From positions 62,001-126,000 of the forward strand of contig JAYPEI010000001.1 in NCBI GenBank assembly GCA_038125665.1: 64,000 nt of DNA. The letters are read 5' to 3'. The notes beneath the pieces were generated by a model. The model searched no databases. It was not told where the DNA came from and saw only the letters and a list, made by a program, of their open reading frames with translations. Origin of the DNA: CAILUG01 sp038125665 (GTDB lineage Bacteria > Pseudomonadota > Gammaproteobacteria > Pseudomonadales > Pseudohongiellaceae). How positions within the stretch are numbered: the stretch's first letter is position 1; the number at the start of each line of letters is the position of its first letter. The position numbers were made by a program, and so were the translations under genes. This document shows, in pieces, positions 8,961 to 17,303 of this stretch.

Positions 8961-9332
8961 TTACCCAGGTATGTTTTGGCCAAAATTAAAAGGGGATTTT
9001 AACGCATCCCGCTTTTGGATGGTACCTACTAGCTCATAGTTCCAACCCCCTGGAGCCTCTTCACTTGCAGATTTCCAGCTACAAGTATCCCATGAATACC
9101 AAAAAAACTTCACCTTCTGGTGTCCTTCATGGCTTACCTCGAGTTTCCTGTTGCTAGCTGAGCTTGATGGTGGAAGGCTTGGGACTTGGACGGGGCTATA
9201 CACAAGATATGAACAGTCAGGCAAAGCAGGGGAAAAATTTACTTCATACTGACGACTGCAAATAATATTCGAACAATAAAAATAGATGTTAGTAACAAAG
9301 GAAATACACTGAAAAGCATGCGCCCTGGGCAA
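8961..9332 (-). CDS. Possible small uncharacterised protein upstream of dapA
   Basis: An open frame of 123 codons fills most of the gap between dapA and perM. The translated product is rich in Ser, Pro, Trp and Cys, has no recognised domain, and has no convincing signal peptide (a short hydrophobic stretch near the N-terminus only). The C-terminal half (KVKFFWYSWDTCSWKSA, WNYELVGTIQKRD) reads like folded protein, whereas the first 30 residues look poor, so a later non-ATG start is possible. In related genomes this slot often holds bcp and gcvR; it resembles neither. It may be a genuine orphan or a chance frame in a degenerated region. Confidence 0.3.
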   Translation of the reverse strand: MPRAHAFQCISFVTNIYFYCSNIICSRQYEVNFSPALPDCSYLVYSPVQVPSLPPSSSASNRKLEVSHEGHQKVKFFWYSWDTCSWKSASEEAPGGWNYELVGTIQKRDALKSPFNFGQNIPG

Positions 9333-9343
9333 GACCTCTAAGC

Positions 9344-10411
9344 TCAGACCTCATTTTCAAACGGATGAGAAACTGGCCAAGCTCTCATGATAGCTTTTAG
9401 AAAAGTGGCTAGCGGAATAGCAAAAAAAACGCCCCAAAAGCCCCATATTCCCCCGAAAACTAGAACCGCTGCTAATATTGCTAATGGATGCAAGTTAACG
9501 GTTTCAGAAAAGATCAAAGGCACCAGGATATTTCCATCCAGTACTTGCAGAATAATGTAAATAATTAATAACTGTCCAAGCTCAGGACTAAAACCCCACT
9601 GAAAAAACCCTACCATAGCTACGGGTATAGTAGCTACAGTAGCTCCAATATAAGGGATAATCACTGAGAAACCGATGAGAACTGCCAATAGAAGTGCGTA
9701 GTTTACCTTAAGTAACAGCAGGACAAGGTACACAATACTACCAACGATAATAATTTCAGCCCCCTTCCCACGAATATAATTGGCTAGCTGATCATTCATC
9801 TCATGCCAAATTTGTGCCATTACAGGACGCTTTTTAGGAAGCCAATTTTCTATCCAATTTAATAGCCTAATTGAATCTTTCAGCATAAAAAACACCATTA
9901 TTGGTACCAAAACAACATAAACGGCAATGGAAACCGCCCGGGTAAAGCCAGTGACTGAGTATGACAAGAGGGTTTGTCCCATAGCACCCAGTTCATTTTG
10001 AAGGTTATCCAACACTGCCTGTAATTGGTTTGCGTTGAAAAGGCGAGGATAACGCTCTGGCAGCAATAGCACCAATTGCCTCACTTGTTCCAACATTTGC
10101 GGCAGATCATTGAGTAAAAGGCTAATCCTATTCCATGTAAAAGGCAAAAATACCAGTATTAATAAAATCATAGCTCCGAGAAATATGGCAAAGACTAAAT
10201 AGACGGCCAGCTGTCGCGGCACACGCCAACGTATCAATGTATTAACTAAACCTTGCAACATGTAGGAAATAACTAAGGACCAAAGTAAAGGTGCAAGCAC
10301 AGAACCAAGCCACCAAATGACGAGCGAAAAACAAAATAGCAAGAAGACTAGGATTATTGCCTCCTCTTCCTTGAAATAGCGTTGGATGAAACCTTCTAAT
10401 ACCTTGATCAT
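9344..10411 (-). CDS. perM: AI-2E family transporter / PerM-like permease
   Basis: This 355-residue membrane protein belongs to the AI-2E transporter (UPF0118) family. About eight hydrophobic segments are visible: a pair near residues 18-60, one near 63-90, a long soluble amphipathic section, then a C-terminal group with VIIPYIGATVATIP and QVLDGNILVPLIFSE, the most conserved family signatures. The transported substrate of most members is not established. Neighbours (tusA upstream, dapA downstream) follow the Pseudomonas order. The gene runs 97 bases downstream of tusA on the same strand. Confidence 0.88.
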   Translation of the reverse strand: MIKVLEGFIQRYFKEEEAIILVFLLFCFSLVIWWLGSVLAPLLWSLVISYMLQGLVNTLIRWRVPRQLAVYLVFAIFLGAMILLILVFLPFTWNRISLLLNDLPQMLEQVRQLVLLLPERYPRLFNANQLQAVLDNLQNELGAMGQTLLSYSVTGFTRAVSIAVYVVLVPIMVFFMLKDSIRLLNWIENWLPKKRPVMAQIWHEMNDQLANYIRGKGAEIIIVGSIVYLVLLLLKVNYALLLAVLIGFSVIIPYIGATVATIPVAMVGFFQWGFSPELGQLLIIYIILQVLDGNILVPLIFSETVNLHPLAILAAVLVFGGIWGFWGVFFAIPLATFLKAIMRAWPVSHPFENEV

Positions 10412-10507
10412 TTAATTTTCCGAACTTAATGTTACTAGACGTCTTAGCGTTAGACCTCTTAAGTTTTTAGTCACTTTTTTATTAGCAGATTGCTCATCGG
10501 TCAGAGC

Positions 10508-10741
10508 TCAGGCTTTCTGCAATCGATAATAGTAAACACCCTCTTCTACCCAGCTTTCAAGTAACTTGGTACCACTTTGCTTAGCGAAGGCAACAAAATC
10601 CCGTTCTGAGGAAGGATCTGTAGAAGCTACTTGCACTACAGCACCGCTTGCCAATCTGTTTAGTGCAAGCTTCGTCTTTAGCAAGGGCATAGGACAGTTC
10701 AATCCTTTTAGGTCGAGTTCCTCAGTGATGTATTGTGACAT
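10508..10741 (-). CDS. tusA: TusA family sulfur-carrier protein
   Basis: A 77-residue TusA/SirA-like protein with the defining CPxP motif (GLNCPMPLLKTK), whose Cys carries the persulfide. TusA relays sulfur from cysteine desulfurase to tRNA thiolation and other acceptors. The two-layer fold is shown by the beta strand VVQVASTDPSSERDF and the C-terminal YYYRLQKA. The ATG at 10741 is preferred to a GTG four codons upstream because GGTGA lies at the right distance before the ATG. It is divergent from bepA, sharing a 150-base promoter region. Confidence 0.92.
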   Translation of the reverse strand: MSQYITEELDLKGLNCPMPLLKTKLALNRLASGAVVQVASTDPSSERDFVAFAKQSGTKLLESWVEEGVYYYRLQKA

Positions 10742-10893
10742 CTTTGTATTCACCAGTTAACTAAAGTTATCATTCTAGCAAGGACACTTGGAATTACCTA
10801 TTAATGGAAGTAGAAAACTTTCATTAAAAATCTCTGCTAATGAGAGCTTTGCAGTGTTAAAGTAACAACAAGAATAGGCAGTTGTGGACGATA

Positions 10894-12408
10894 ATGAAGA
10901 CCATAAATCTAAACTCTCCTGGTGTGTCACAATCACTGGTCAGATCTTCTCTCCTGAACATAGTTAGTGCGTTTTTCGGTGTTTTGCTCTGTTTTACCTT
11001 CTGCCCCCATAGTCAAGCCCAAGTTAACCTGCCCGTATTGGGTAACGCCATTTCTGGCACCGTCTCCAGCCAGCAAGAATATGAATTCGGGCGTGAATTT
11101 CTACGTCAAATTAGACGTGAGGCACCATTGTATGATGATCCTCTTTTAATGGATTACATACAGAGCTTGACTTATAAACTAGCTGCTAACAGCGAGTTAA
11201 CCGATCATAGGCTTGAGTTCGCCCTAATCGACGAAGAGCAAATTAATGCCTTTGCTGCACCAGGAGGCATAATTGGAGTCAATGCAGGTATTTTTTTAAA
11301 TGCTGAGCGCGAAGGTCAATTAGCTTCAGTTTTGGCTCATGAGCTTGCCCATATTAGCCAACGGCATTATGCACGTCGTGTAGAACAGCAGAAGAACAAT
11401 ACTTTACCGAACATGGCCGGTCTTCTGGCATCACTCGTTATTATGGCTACTGCAGGCGGGGAGGCAGGACAGGCAGCATTAATGACCAACCAAGCGATTG
11501 GTGTAAACAACCAGCTAAGATTCTCTCGAAGCAATGAGCAAGAGGCTGACAGTATTGGTATTAGAACGCTATATCAGGCTGGCTTCGACCCACAAGATAT
11601 GGTTGCAATGTTTGAGCTTATGCTGAAGGGGCGTGGTGGTGCTGAGAGACTACCTGAATTTATGCTGACACACCCCCTTGATGAGAATCGTATTGCCAAT
11701 AGCCGTAATCGCGCCAATAGCATGCCTTTGGTTCAAAAACAATCAAGCCTGCAATTCTTGCTAATGCGTGAGAGAGTCTTGGTAAATTACAGTAAAAATC
11801 TGCAGAGTTTAATTGAAGATCACAAAATGCAATTATCGAATAAACGTGATTTATTGAAGGAAGAGTCTCTAGCTCTTTACTATGGCATTGCACAATCTTT
11901 GTTAAAAAGTGACCGATTAATTGAAGCCGTACAAATCAGTGATGAATTGTTTAGCGCCAACCCAACTAATATTGCTTTTGCGTTACAGTCTGCTGAAATA
12001 GCCGCTGCTAGTGATCGCTTACCAAGGGCATTAGCAATTTTAACCGATCAGCTTGCAATTAACCCAGGAAACAATCCTTTAACCCTTGCTTATGCCAAAG
12101 TATTAGAACAAGATAAACAATTCAATAAAGCGGCAAAAGTTCTACTCGATCATTCACTCAAGGCAACTGATGCACAAAGAAGTGATATAAATCTCTGGTT
12201 TCAGCTTGCCGAGATACAAGGTCGCGCTGGAAACATCTCTGGCCTGCATCAAGCCAGGGCTGAATATTTCATTTGTATAGGAGATTTTACCCGATCTAAA
12301 GAGCAGTTGAGTCTTGCTCTCAAAATAGAGTCTGACAAGCTAACTCAAGCAAGAATTCGCCAACGTCAGGATTACATCCGGGAAATTGAAAGTAAGTTCT
12401 ATCGTTAA
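10894..12408 (+). CDS. bepA: Periplasmic M48 metalloprotease/chaperone BepA
   Basis: BepA (YfgC) assists assembly of LptD and degrades stalled outer-membrane proteins. The protein has a signal peptide ending near SQAQ (about residue 43), an M48 zinc-protease domain with HELAH (about 149-153) and the third-ligand helix NEQEADSIG, and a C-terminal TPR domain made of repeated helical pairs (about 300-500). The ATG at 10894 is chosen over a TTG four codons upstream. The length of 504 residues is usual. It is convergent with nadA and divergent from tusA, as in Pseudomonas. Confidence 0.93.
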   Translation: MKTINLNSPGVSQSLVRSSLLNIVSAFFGVLLCFTFCPHSQAQVNLPVLGNAISGTVSSQQEYEFGREFLRQIRREAPLYDDPLLMDYIQSLTYKLAANSELTDHRLEFALIDEEQINAFAAPGGIIGVNAGIFLNAEREGQLASVLAHELAHISQRHYARRVEQQKNNTLPNMAGLLASLVIMATAGGEAGQAALMTNQAIGVNNQLRFSRSNEQEADSIGIRTLYQAGFDPQDMVAMFELMLKGRGGAERLPEFMLTHPLDENRIANSRNRANSMPLVQKQSSLQFLLMRERVLVNYSKNLQSLIEDHKMQLSNKRDLLKEESLALYYGIAQSLLKSDRLIEAVQISDELFSANPTNIAFALQSAEIAAASDRLPRALAILTDQLAINPGNNPLTLAYAKVLEQDKQFNKAAKVLLDHSLKATDAQRSDINLWFQLAEIQGRAGNISGLHQARAEYFICIGDFTRSKEQLSLALKIESDKLTQARIRQRQDYIREIESKFYR

Positions 12409-12546
12409 AATGACTCGACAGGGCAACTCGTACAGCCAATACTTTTGCGCTGCTGTGGAATTCGCATCAGTTAAATATAAAACTAGCTAATCAAGCCGGT
12501 AAACTCCCATAGCAAAGTAGTCACGGCCATAACGTTGTATAGTAGT

Positions 12547-13647
12547 TTAAAGGGAGGCTTTGAAGTCTATCATTCTTTGAAGGGGAATAAGTGCTTTTTT
12601 AGCCAAATCCGGATCAACTACCACTTCATGAAGACTTGACTTCGAATTGGACTCTGGTCTGCTCTTATATTCTAGCGCTGCTTTCACATTAGCTAAATGG
12701 TTCATTGCCATCCAAGGACAATTAGCACATGATCGACAGGTGGCACCTTGGCCAGCAGTTGGGGCTAACAGGAATTCTTTGGTAGGCGCAGCTTGGTGTA
12801 ACTTGTAGAAAATTCCATGATCGGTTGCGACGATAAAAGTCGACTCAGGACGCTCCTTCGCTGCTTTAATAATTTGAGAAGTCGAACCAATAACATCAGC
12901 ATGCTCTAAGACCGATAAAGGAGATTCAGGATGAGCCAGGACAGCAGCATGTGGGTATAGAGTCTTCATATCCAACAAGGCCTTGGTTTTAAATTCTTCA
13001 TGGACAATACAGGCCCCATCCCAAAGCACTAAGTCTTCCCCAGTCACATCCAGCGATTTTTGTAAATAACGTCCCAAATGCCTATCTGGTGCCCAGATAA
13101 TTTTCTTGCCTTGACCCAATAGATGATCTACTAAATCAAGAGCTATAGCGGATGTAACTACCCAATCCGCCTGTGCCTTGACCGCTGTAGAAGTATTAGC
13201 ATAAACAACTACTTCATGCTCAGGGTATTGTGCACAAAAAATCTGAAACTCTTCAGCTTGACAACCCAAGTCTAAGGAACAGGTGGCCTCAAGTGTAGGC
13301 ATCAGTACGTTTTTTTCAGGGCTAAGAATTTTAGCAGTTTCGCCCATAAACCTTACTCCTGCTACAAGTAAAGTACTCGCTTTACTTTGCGCGCCAAATC
13401 GTGCCATTTCCAGGGAATCAGCGACTAAACCTCCTGATTCTTCTGCAAGCTCTTGTAATTCAGGAGCAGTATAGTAATGTGCAACGAACTGGGTATCCTG
13501 CTCTTTTAGTATTTGGATAATCTGCTCTTTTAACACTATTTGATCGGAAGTTTTAATGGCGTTTATGGTGGGCACACGGTTCAACCAAGATTTAACCATA
13601 GCTCGGTCAGAGAAAAGTTCTGTTTCTTCATGGGAGTTTGTAGTCAT
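12547..13647 (-). CDS. nadA: Quinolinate synthase A
   Basis: NadA condenses iminoaspartate with dihydroxyacetone phosphate to make quinolinate for NAD, using a [4Fe-4S] cluster. Visible motifs are FVAHYYTAPELQELA, AGVRFMGETAKILSPEK, YANTSTAVKAQADW, IWAPDRHLGRYLQ and AHPESPL, with the C-terminal cysteine group CRSCANCPWMAMN. The cluster ligands include one Cys in the DLGCQAEEF segment and one in the C-terminal group. The ATG at 13647 gives a 366-residue protein of normal length; the frame is open 22 codons further upstream but that part is hydrophobic and not conserved. It lies downstream of tRNA-Lys. Confidence 0.96.
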   Translation of the reverse strand: MTTNSHEETELFSDRAMVKSWLNRVPTINAIKTSDQIVLKEQIIQILKEQDTQFVAHYYTAPELQELAEESGGLVADSLEMARFGAQSKASTLLVAGVRFMGETAKILSPEKNVLMPTLEATCSLDLGCQAEEFQIFCAQYPEHEVVVYANTSTAVKAQADWVVTSAIALDLVDHLLGQGKKIIWAPDRHLGRYLQKSLDVTGEDLVLWDGACIVHEEFKTKALLDMKTLYPHAAVLAHPESPLSVLEHADVIGSTSQIIKAAKERPESTFIVATDHGIFYKLHQAAPTKEFLLAPTAGQGATCRSCANCPWMAMNHLANVKAALEYKSRPESNSKSSLHEVVVDPDLAKKALIPLQRMIDFKASL

Positions 13648-13942
13648 AGTTAAAGTATCTTTAAACAGTGCAGTTTCAACGATTATATAGCTAATCAAAT
13701 AGCTAAATTTCAAGGAAGCTTCCCTGAAAGTAAAAGGATTATTGGATCTAAATCAATAATTCATCATAGTCTATCTCTCTTAAATTGCTCTGTATCCAGG
13801 ATCCACCCAAGGACTTTACTTCAAAGATATGATTGATCAAACAATTAATTGCTTACAAGAAGCCTGAGATACCTTGAGTTTTCAAGAGATATATAAATAA
13901 AGCAAAGGAAGTATTGGAAAAGATGTACAGACAGAGAGGTTA

Positions 13943-14018
13943 TGGTGGGTCGTGTAGGATTCGAACCTACGACCAATTGGTTAAAAGCCAACTGCTCTAC
14001 CGACTGAGCTAACGACCC
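13943..14018 (-). tRNA. tRNA-Lys (anticodon TTT)
   Basis: On the minus strand the 76 bases fold as a standard tRNA. The acceptor arm GGGTCGT pairs with ACGACCC, the D arm holds AGCTCAGTCGGTAGAGC, the anticodon loop is CTTTTAA with anticodon TTT, and the T arm contains GGTTCGAATCC. The discriminator base is A and the CCA end is encoded. The position between queC and nadA matches the order in Pseudomonas. Confidence 0.98.
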
Positions 14019-14034
14019 TCTTAGAAAGCCGAAC

Positions 14035-14062
14035 ATGGTACGCTGTCTTGGGAAAATTTCAA
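14035..14062 (-). promoter_or_regulatory. Probable sigma-70 promoter for tRNA-Lys
   Basis: On the minus strand TTGAAA (5 of 6 to the -35 consensus) and TACCAT (4 of 6 to the -10) are separated by 16 bases. The -10 ends 16 bases before the mature tRNA 5' end. It sits in the short gap after queC, which ends at 14079. Confidence 0.5.
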
Positions 14063-14078
14063 GTATATTCCCCAATTT

Positions 14079-14768
14079 TTAACTCCGTTTTTCCTGATAT
14101 ATTGTGGGATCCTTGACCCCTGCTTCTAAGAATCCTCTGCGTCTGAACCTACATGAATCGCAAACTCCGCATGCTTCTCCTTGGGTATCCGCCTGATAAC
14201 AAGAGATGGTGAGAGAGTAGTCTACTCCCGCCGCAATCCCAAGTCTTATTATGCTGGCTTTATCCAGATCCATGAGAGGGGTAGCAATCTGTAACGGCTG
14301 ACCTTCCACTCCTGCACGTGTCGCTATATTTGCCATTTCCTGATATGCATTAATGTATTCGAGCCTACAGTCTGGGTAGCCCGAATAATCTCTAGCATTC
14401 ACTCCTATAAAAATGTATTCAGCACAGAGAACCTCGGCCCAAGCAAGAGCATAGGAAAGAAAAAGCGTATTACGTGCCGGAACATAAGTGACAGGAATTC
14501 CCTCGCTTTCTTTCTCTGGAACTGCGATCGCTACATCAAGAAGGGCTGATCCACTTATGCCGCTCATATCCATAGGGATAATACGATGTTCCTTAACCTG
14601 CATTTTTTGGGCTATCTCTGCCGCAGCAACTAATTCACATCTTGATCGTTGCCCATAATCAAAACTGAGAGCATAACATTCCAACTCCTGCGCTACCGCC
14701 AATGCAAGACATGTGGTTGAATCCAAACCTCCGGATAATAAGACTACTGCGCGTTTTTTTACTGACAT
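14079..14768 (-). CDS. queC: 7-cyano-7-deazaguanine synthase QueC
   Basis: QueC converts CDG to preQ0 with ATP and ammonia in queuosine synthesis. Motifs are the PP-loop VVLLSGGLDSTTCLA near the N-terminus, LSFDYGQRSRCE, YVPARNTLFLSYAL, and the zinc site CYQ...CGVCDSC. The ATG at 14768 is chosen because the conserved sequence begins there; 13 upstream codons are open but basic and unconserved. At 229 residues it is full length. It follows queE after 45 bases, so the two are likely co-transcribed. Confidence 0.96.
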   Translation of the reverse strand: MSVKKRAVVLLSGGLDSTTCLALAVAQELECYALSFDYGQRSRCELVAAAEIAQKMQVKEHRIIPMDMSGISGSALLDVAIAVPEKESEGIPVTYVPARNTLFLSYALAWAEVLCAEYIFIGVNARDYSGYPDCRLEYINAYQEMANIATRAGVEGQPLQIATPLMDLDKASIIRLGIAAGVDYSLTISCYQADTQGEACGVCDSCRFRRRGFLEAGVKDPTIYQEKRS

Positions 14769-14813
14769 ATTATACTTATGCTTCCTATTCTTTAGCTGCC
14801 AAAACAAACTGAT

Positions 14814-15461
14814 TTATTTACCACGTGCATCCTGCCAGAGTATTTTATGTAGCTGAATTTGCATCCTTACATTCATCTGATCTGAAAGAATCCATTGAGC
14901 TAGTTGAGCTGGAGCTAAAGATTCATAAACTGGTGAAAAAAGCACCTCTCCTACCCTGTCTATCAGTTTATGAGTTTCAACAATGGACTTTGCCCACTGG
15001 TAATCGCGCTCTCCACCAATGACAAACTTTATTTGATCATTAATCCCAAGTAGTGGAATATTTGTGAATAGATTTTTCTCCATTTCACCAGAGGCAGGGG
15101 TTTTTAGATCCATTACTTTACTAATTCTTTCGTCCACACCACTAACATCAATAGCTCCGCTGGTTTCTAACGATACATGATATCCGGCTTCGGCTAAGTC
15201 CCTCAGCAGTGCTAGACAGTTGGGCTGAACTAGAGGTTCACCTCCAGTTACACAGACATACGGGCAATTATAAGTCCTCACCTGCTGTAATATTTCCTCC
15301 AAAGTGTATTGCATACCGCCACTAAATGCATAAGCCGTATCACAATAGACGCACCTTAGGGGGCAACCCGTAAGCCTGATAAAAACAGTTGGACGACCAC
15401 TGGACTTACTCTCACCCTGAAGAGAGAAAAAGATTTCGGTAACACGTAATGTATGGATCAT
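14814..15461 (-). CDS. queE: 7-carboxy-7-deazaguanine synthase QueE
   Basis: QueE is the radical SAM enzyme that contracts the ring of carboxytetrahydropterin into CDG, the step before QueC. It has FFSLQGESKSSGRPTVFIRL at the N-terminus, the cluster motif CPLRCVYCDT (CxxxCxxC), and the SAM-binding VTGGEPLVQ. The length of 215 residues is typical. The start codon overlaps the stop of cpoB (ATGA), indicating translational coupling to the end of the tol-pal cluster. Confidence 0.95.
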   Translation of the reverse strand: MIHTLRVTEIFFSLQGESKSSGRPTVFIRLTGCPLRCVYCDTAYAFSGGMQYTLEEILQQVRTYNCPYVCVTGGEPLVQPNCLALLRDLAEAGYHVSLETSGAIDVSGVDERISKVMDLKTPASGEMEKNLFTNIPLLGINDQIKFVIGGERDYQWAKSIVETHKLIDRVGEVLFSPVYESLAPAQLAQWILSDQMNVRMQIQLHKILWQDARGK

Positions 15462-16279
15462 GGCCGAGCTAGGTAGTCCTGTGCCAGCCTGATTTCACTG
15501 GTAGAATCTGGATAACGATGACTCAAATCTCCCCAAAGAGCTTCAGCACTGGCTCTATCCCCTTTTTGATTCATGGCAACTCCCATCTTTAGAAGTGCTC
15601 CCGGCGCTTTAGCATCTGTCGGGTAGTTTTCTAATACTCTTTGGAAAGCTGAAATTGCCTCATCATAATTAGCCAATAATAGTAATGCTTCCCCTAACCA
15701 ATAGAGTGAATTTGGCATCAATCTACCAGATGGATAGCGTTGTTCGTATGCTCGAAACATTACAACTGCTTCCTCACTTTTATTTTCCTCTAACAAGGCA
15801 TTGAGTGCGAGCCGGTATAATTCCTGCTCTCCAAGTCCAGCATAATCTGAACCAACATCACCGGCATTATCTGACTCCTGTATGTTGCCAGCGATTTTTT
15901 GAGTGTCTGAAGCCACTATATTAGTTAAAGTATCAACTTTATCTTGAGGTTTTAGAGAAAATTGATCTAAGTCACCTGAAAGAACATTGGCAGAGGCTTT
16001 GCTTAAAGCGGATAGACGATTATCCATGTCAATGTATCTGTCGCGAGTATCTTGCTCCAACTGACGAATCTTGTTTTTCTGCTCCTCTACAATTCCTCGT
16101 AGAGTCTGTAGCTCCTGCTGTAATACAGTCATCTCATCGTAAAGTGATAATAACAGTTCGTTGCTACCATCTCCTTGTTGAGCCTGTACGAGCGCAACAT
16201 TGGAATACAGTGTTGTGGAAAAGATCAGTGCGTAAAGTCTACTTAGCTTTTTTTCCGCTATTAACTTTTGTTCAGGCAA
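15458..16279 (-). CDS. cpoB: Cell division coordinator CpoB (YbgF)
   Basis: CpoB links the Tol-Pal system with septal peptidoglycan synthesis by PBP1b. A signal peptide (LYALIFSTTLYSNVALVQAQ) precedes a trimerising coiled coil (about residues 40-95), a short disordered linker, and a C-terminal TPR domain with three repeats, the last near PTDAKAPGALLKMG. There is no suitable ATG. A TTG at 16279 has AAGGAG six bases upstream and is the best start; another TTG seven codons earlier overlaps that site. The stop overlaps queE. A strong hairpin separates it from pal. Confidence 0.88.
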   Translation of the reverse strand: MPEQKLIAEKKLSRLYALIFSTTLYSNVALVQAQQGDGSNELLLSLYDEMTVLQQELQTLRGIVEEQKNKIRQLEQDTRDRYIDMDNRLSALSKASANVLSGDLDQFSLKPQDKVDTLTNIVASDTQKIAGNIQESDNAGDVGSDYAGLGEQELYRLALNALLEENKSEEAVVMFRAYEQRYPSGRLMPNSLYWLGEALLLLANYDEAISAFQRVLENYPTDAKAPGALLKMGVAMNQKGDRASAEALWGDLSHRYPDSTSEIRLAQDYLARP

Positions 16280-16331
16280 AGGGAGCTCCTTCTGTTTCAA
16301 ATTTGTGCTATCAAATTGAACTAGCCAAAAT

Positions 16332-16360
16332 AACTAGGCCGAGCTAAGCTCGGCCTAGTT
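16332..16360 (-). terminator. Perfect hairpin between pal and cpoB, likely transcription terminator
   Basis: A perfect 13-base inverted repeat (AACTAGGCCGAGC / GCTCGGCCTAGTT) flanks a 3-base loop. Read on the minus strand it is followed by ATTTTGG, a weak U tract, so it can act as a terminator for pal transcripts. The rest of the gap to the pal stop (16361-16623) shows no gene or clear motif. Confidence 0.65.
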
Positions 16361-16623
16361 ATAGCAGATTAATTGGTTATACGCACTGCCGAAGTTCATT
16401 CACAGGCTTGATCAATCTTGATGACCTAGTTCGCTGGATAATTTAAATGCTGAAATGACTTTTTCCAAGCAAATCAAGTAAACTCATGGTCAGTCAAACA
16501 GACTAACAGCTCTGTACGTTCAGCACTGGCCTAACTCTCATTCCCTTATGTCACTACTCCAATGGCATAAATTAGAGATTTGCAGGAAGCAACGGTAATG
16601 CGTTGATGTACCCACAAACCTTA

Positions 16624-17136
16624 CTATTTAATCTCTACGCGTCGGTTCTTTGAGTAAGAGGCCTCATTATTTCCAGTATCATCAGGACGCTCTTCACCAT
16701 AACTGATAGTTTCTAATTGTGAAGAAGAAACTCCCTGGACCTGCAGGTACCTTTCAATTGCTTGAGCACGTCGTTCGCCAAGAGCCAAGTTATATTCGCG
16801 AGTACCCCGCTCATCTGCATGACCCTCTAAACGATATTTCATACTTGGGTTTGCTTTTAGTTGATTAGCGTGGAAGACCAGAGCAGCACGCGCTTCCGCG
16901 CTGAGGTCTGACTTGTCGAATTCAAAGTAAAATACTTTGGTAGCGAGTGCATTATCACGTTCTGCGCGCTGAGCAGCTGTCAGACCATCATCCGGACCAG
17001 TAGTAGCAACAGGCGTTGCCTCTCGGGCTGACATATCATCCGAAGTTTGCACTACATCATCTGTGGATTTACAAGCCACCAACATTAAAGAAAGTAAAGA
17101 AGCGGCACCAATGTTAACTAGAGCAGAATTTTGCAT
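16624..17136 (-). CDS. pal: Peptidoglycan-associated lipoprotein Pal
   Basis: Pal is an outer-membrane lipoprotein that binds peptidoglycan and TolB. The signal peptide ends in LMLVAC (lipobox, Cys near residue 22). A Ser/Thr/Asp-rich linker leads to an OmpA-like domain with FYFEFDKSDLS, YRLEGHADERGTREYNLALGERRA and SYGEERPDD, the diaminopimelate-binding loop. The final KNRRVEIK is the usual Pal ending. The ribosome site AAGGAG lies just upstream of the ATG. It follows tolB after 167 bases. Confidence 0.97.
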   Translation of the reverse strand: MQNSALVNIGAASLLSLMLVACKSTDDVVQTSDDMSAREATPVATTGPDDGLTAAQRAERDNALATKVFYFEFDKSDLSAEARAALVFHANQLKANPSMKYRLEGHADERGTREYNLALGERRAQAIERYLQVQGVSSSQLETISYGEERPDDTGNNEASYSKNRRVEIK

Positions 17137-17192
17137 ATAAACTCCTTGTGTTTTTATGCAGGTGGGAACAAGGCGTGTATTTTACGACATTA

Positions 17193-17218
17193 TTTACAGC
17201 TCTCAAGAGGGCTGTAAA
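17193..17218 (-). repeat. Hairpin in the tolB-pal gap
   Basis: Inverted repeat TTTACAGCTCTC / GAGGGCTGTAAA with a 2-base loop and one G-T pair, located between tolB and pal. On the minus strand no T run follows it, so it is not a classical terminator. It could be an mRNA stem protecting or separating the pal transcript. Confidence 0.55.
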
Positions 17219-17303
17219 AAAATATTTATTTATCGTAACCTTACCCCAATACTAGAAAAAATACAGCACTAAATGACTATTTATCCAAATTATTCATGTT
17301 CAG

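Noticed and set aside
13845..14075. Open frame across tRNA-Lys
   Set aside because: It translates the tRNA itself (the product includes GSLAQSVEQLAFNQL, a typical tRNA artefact).
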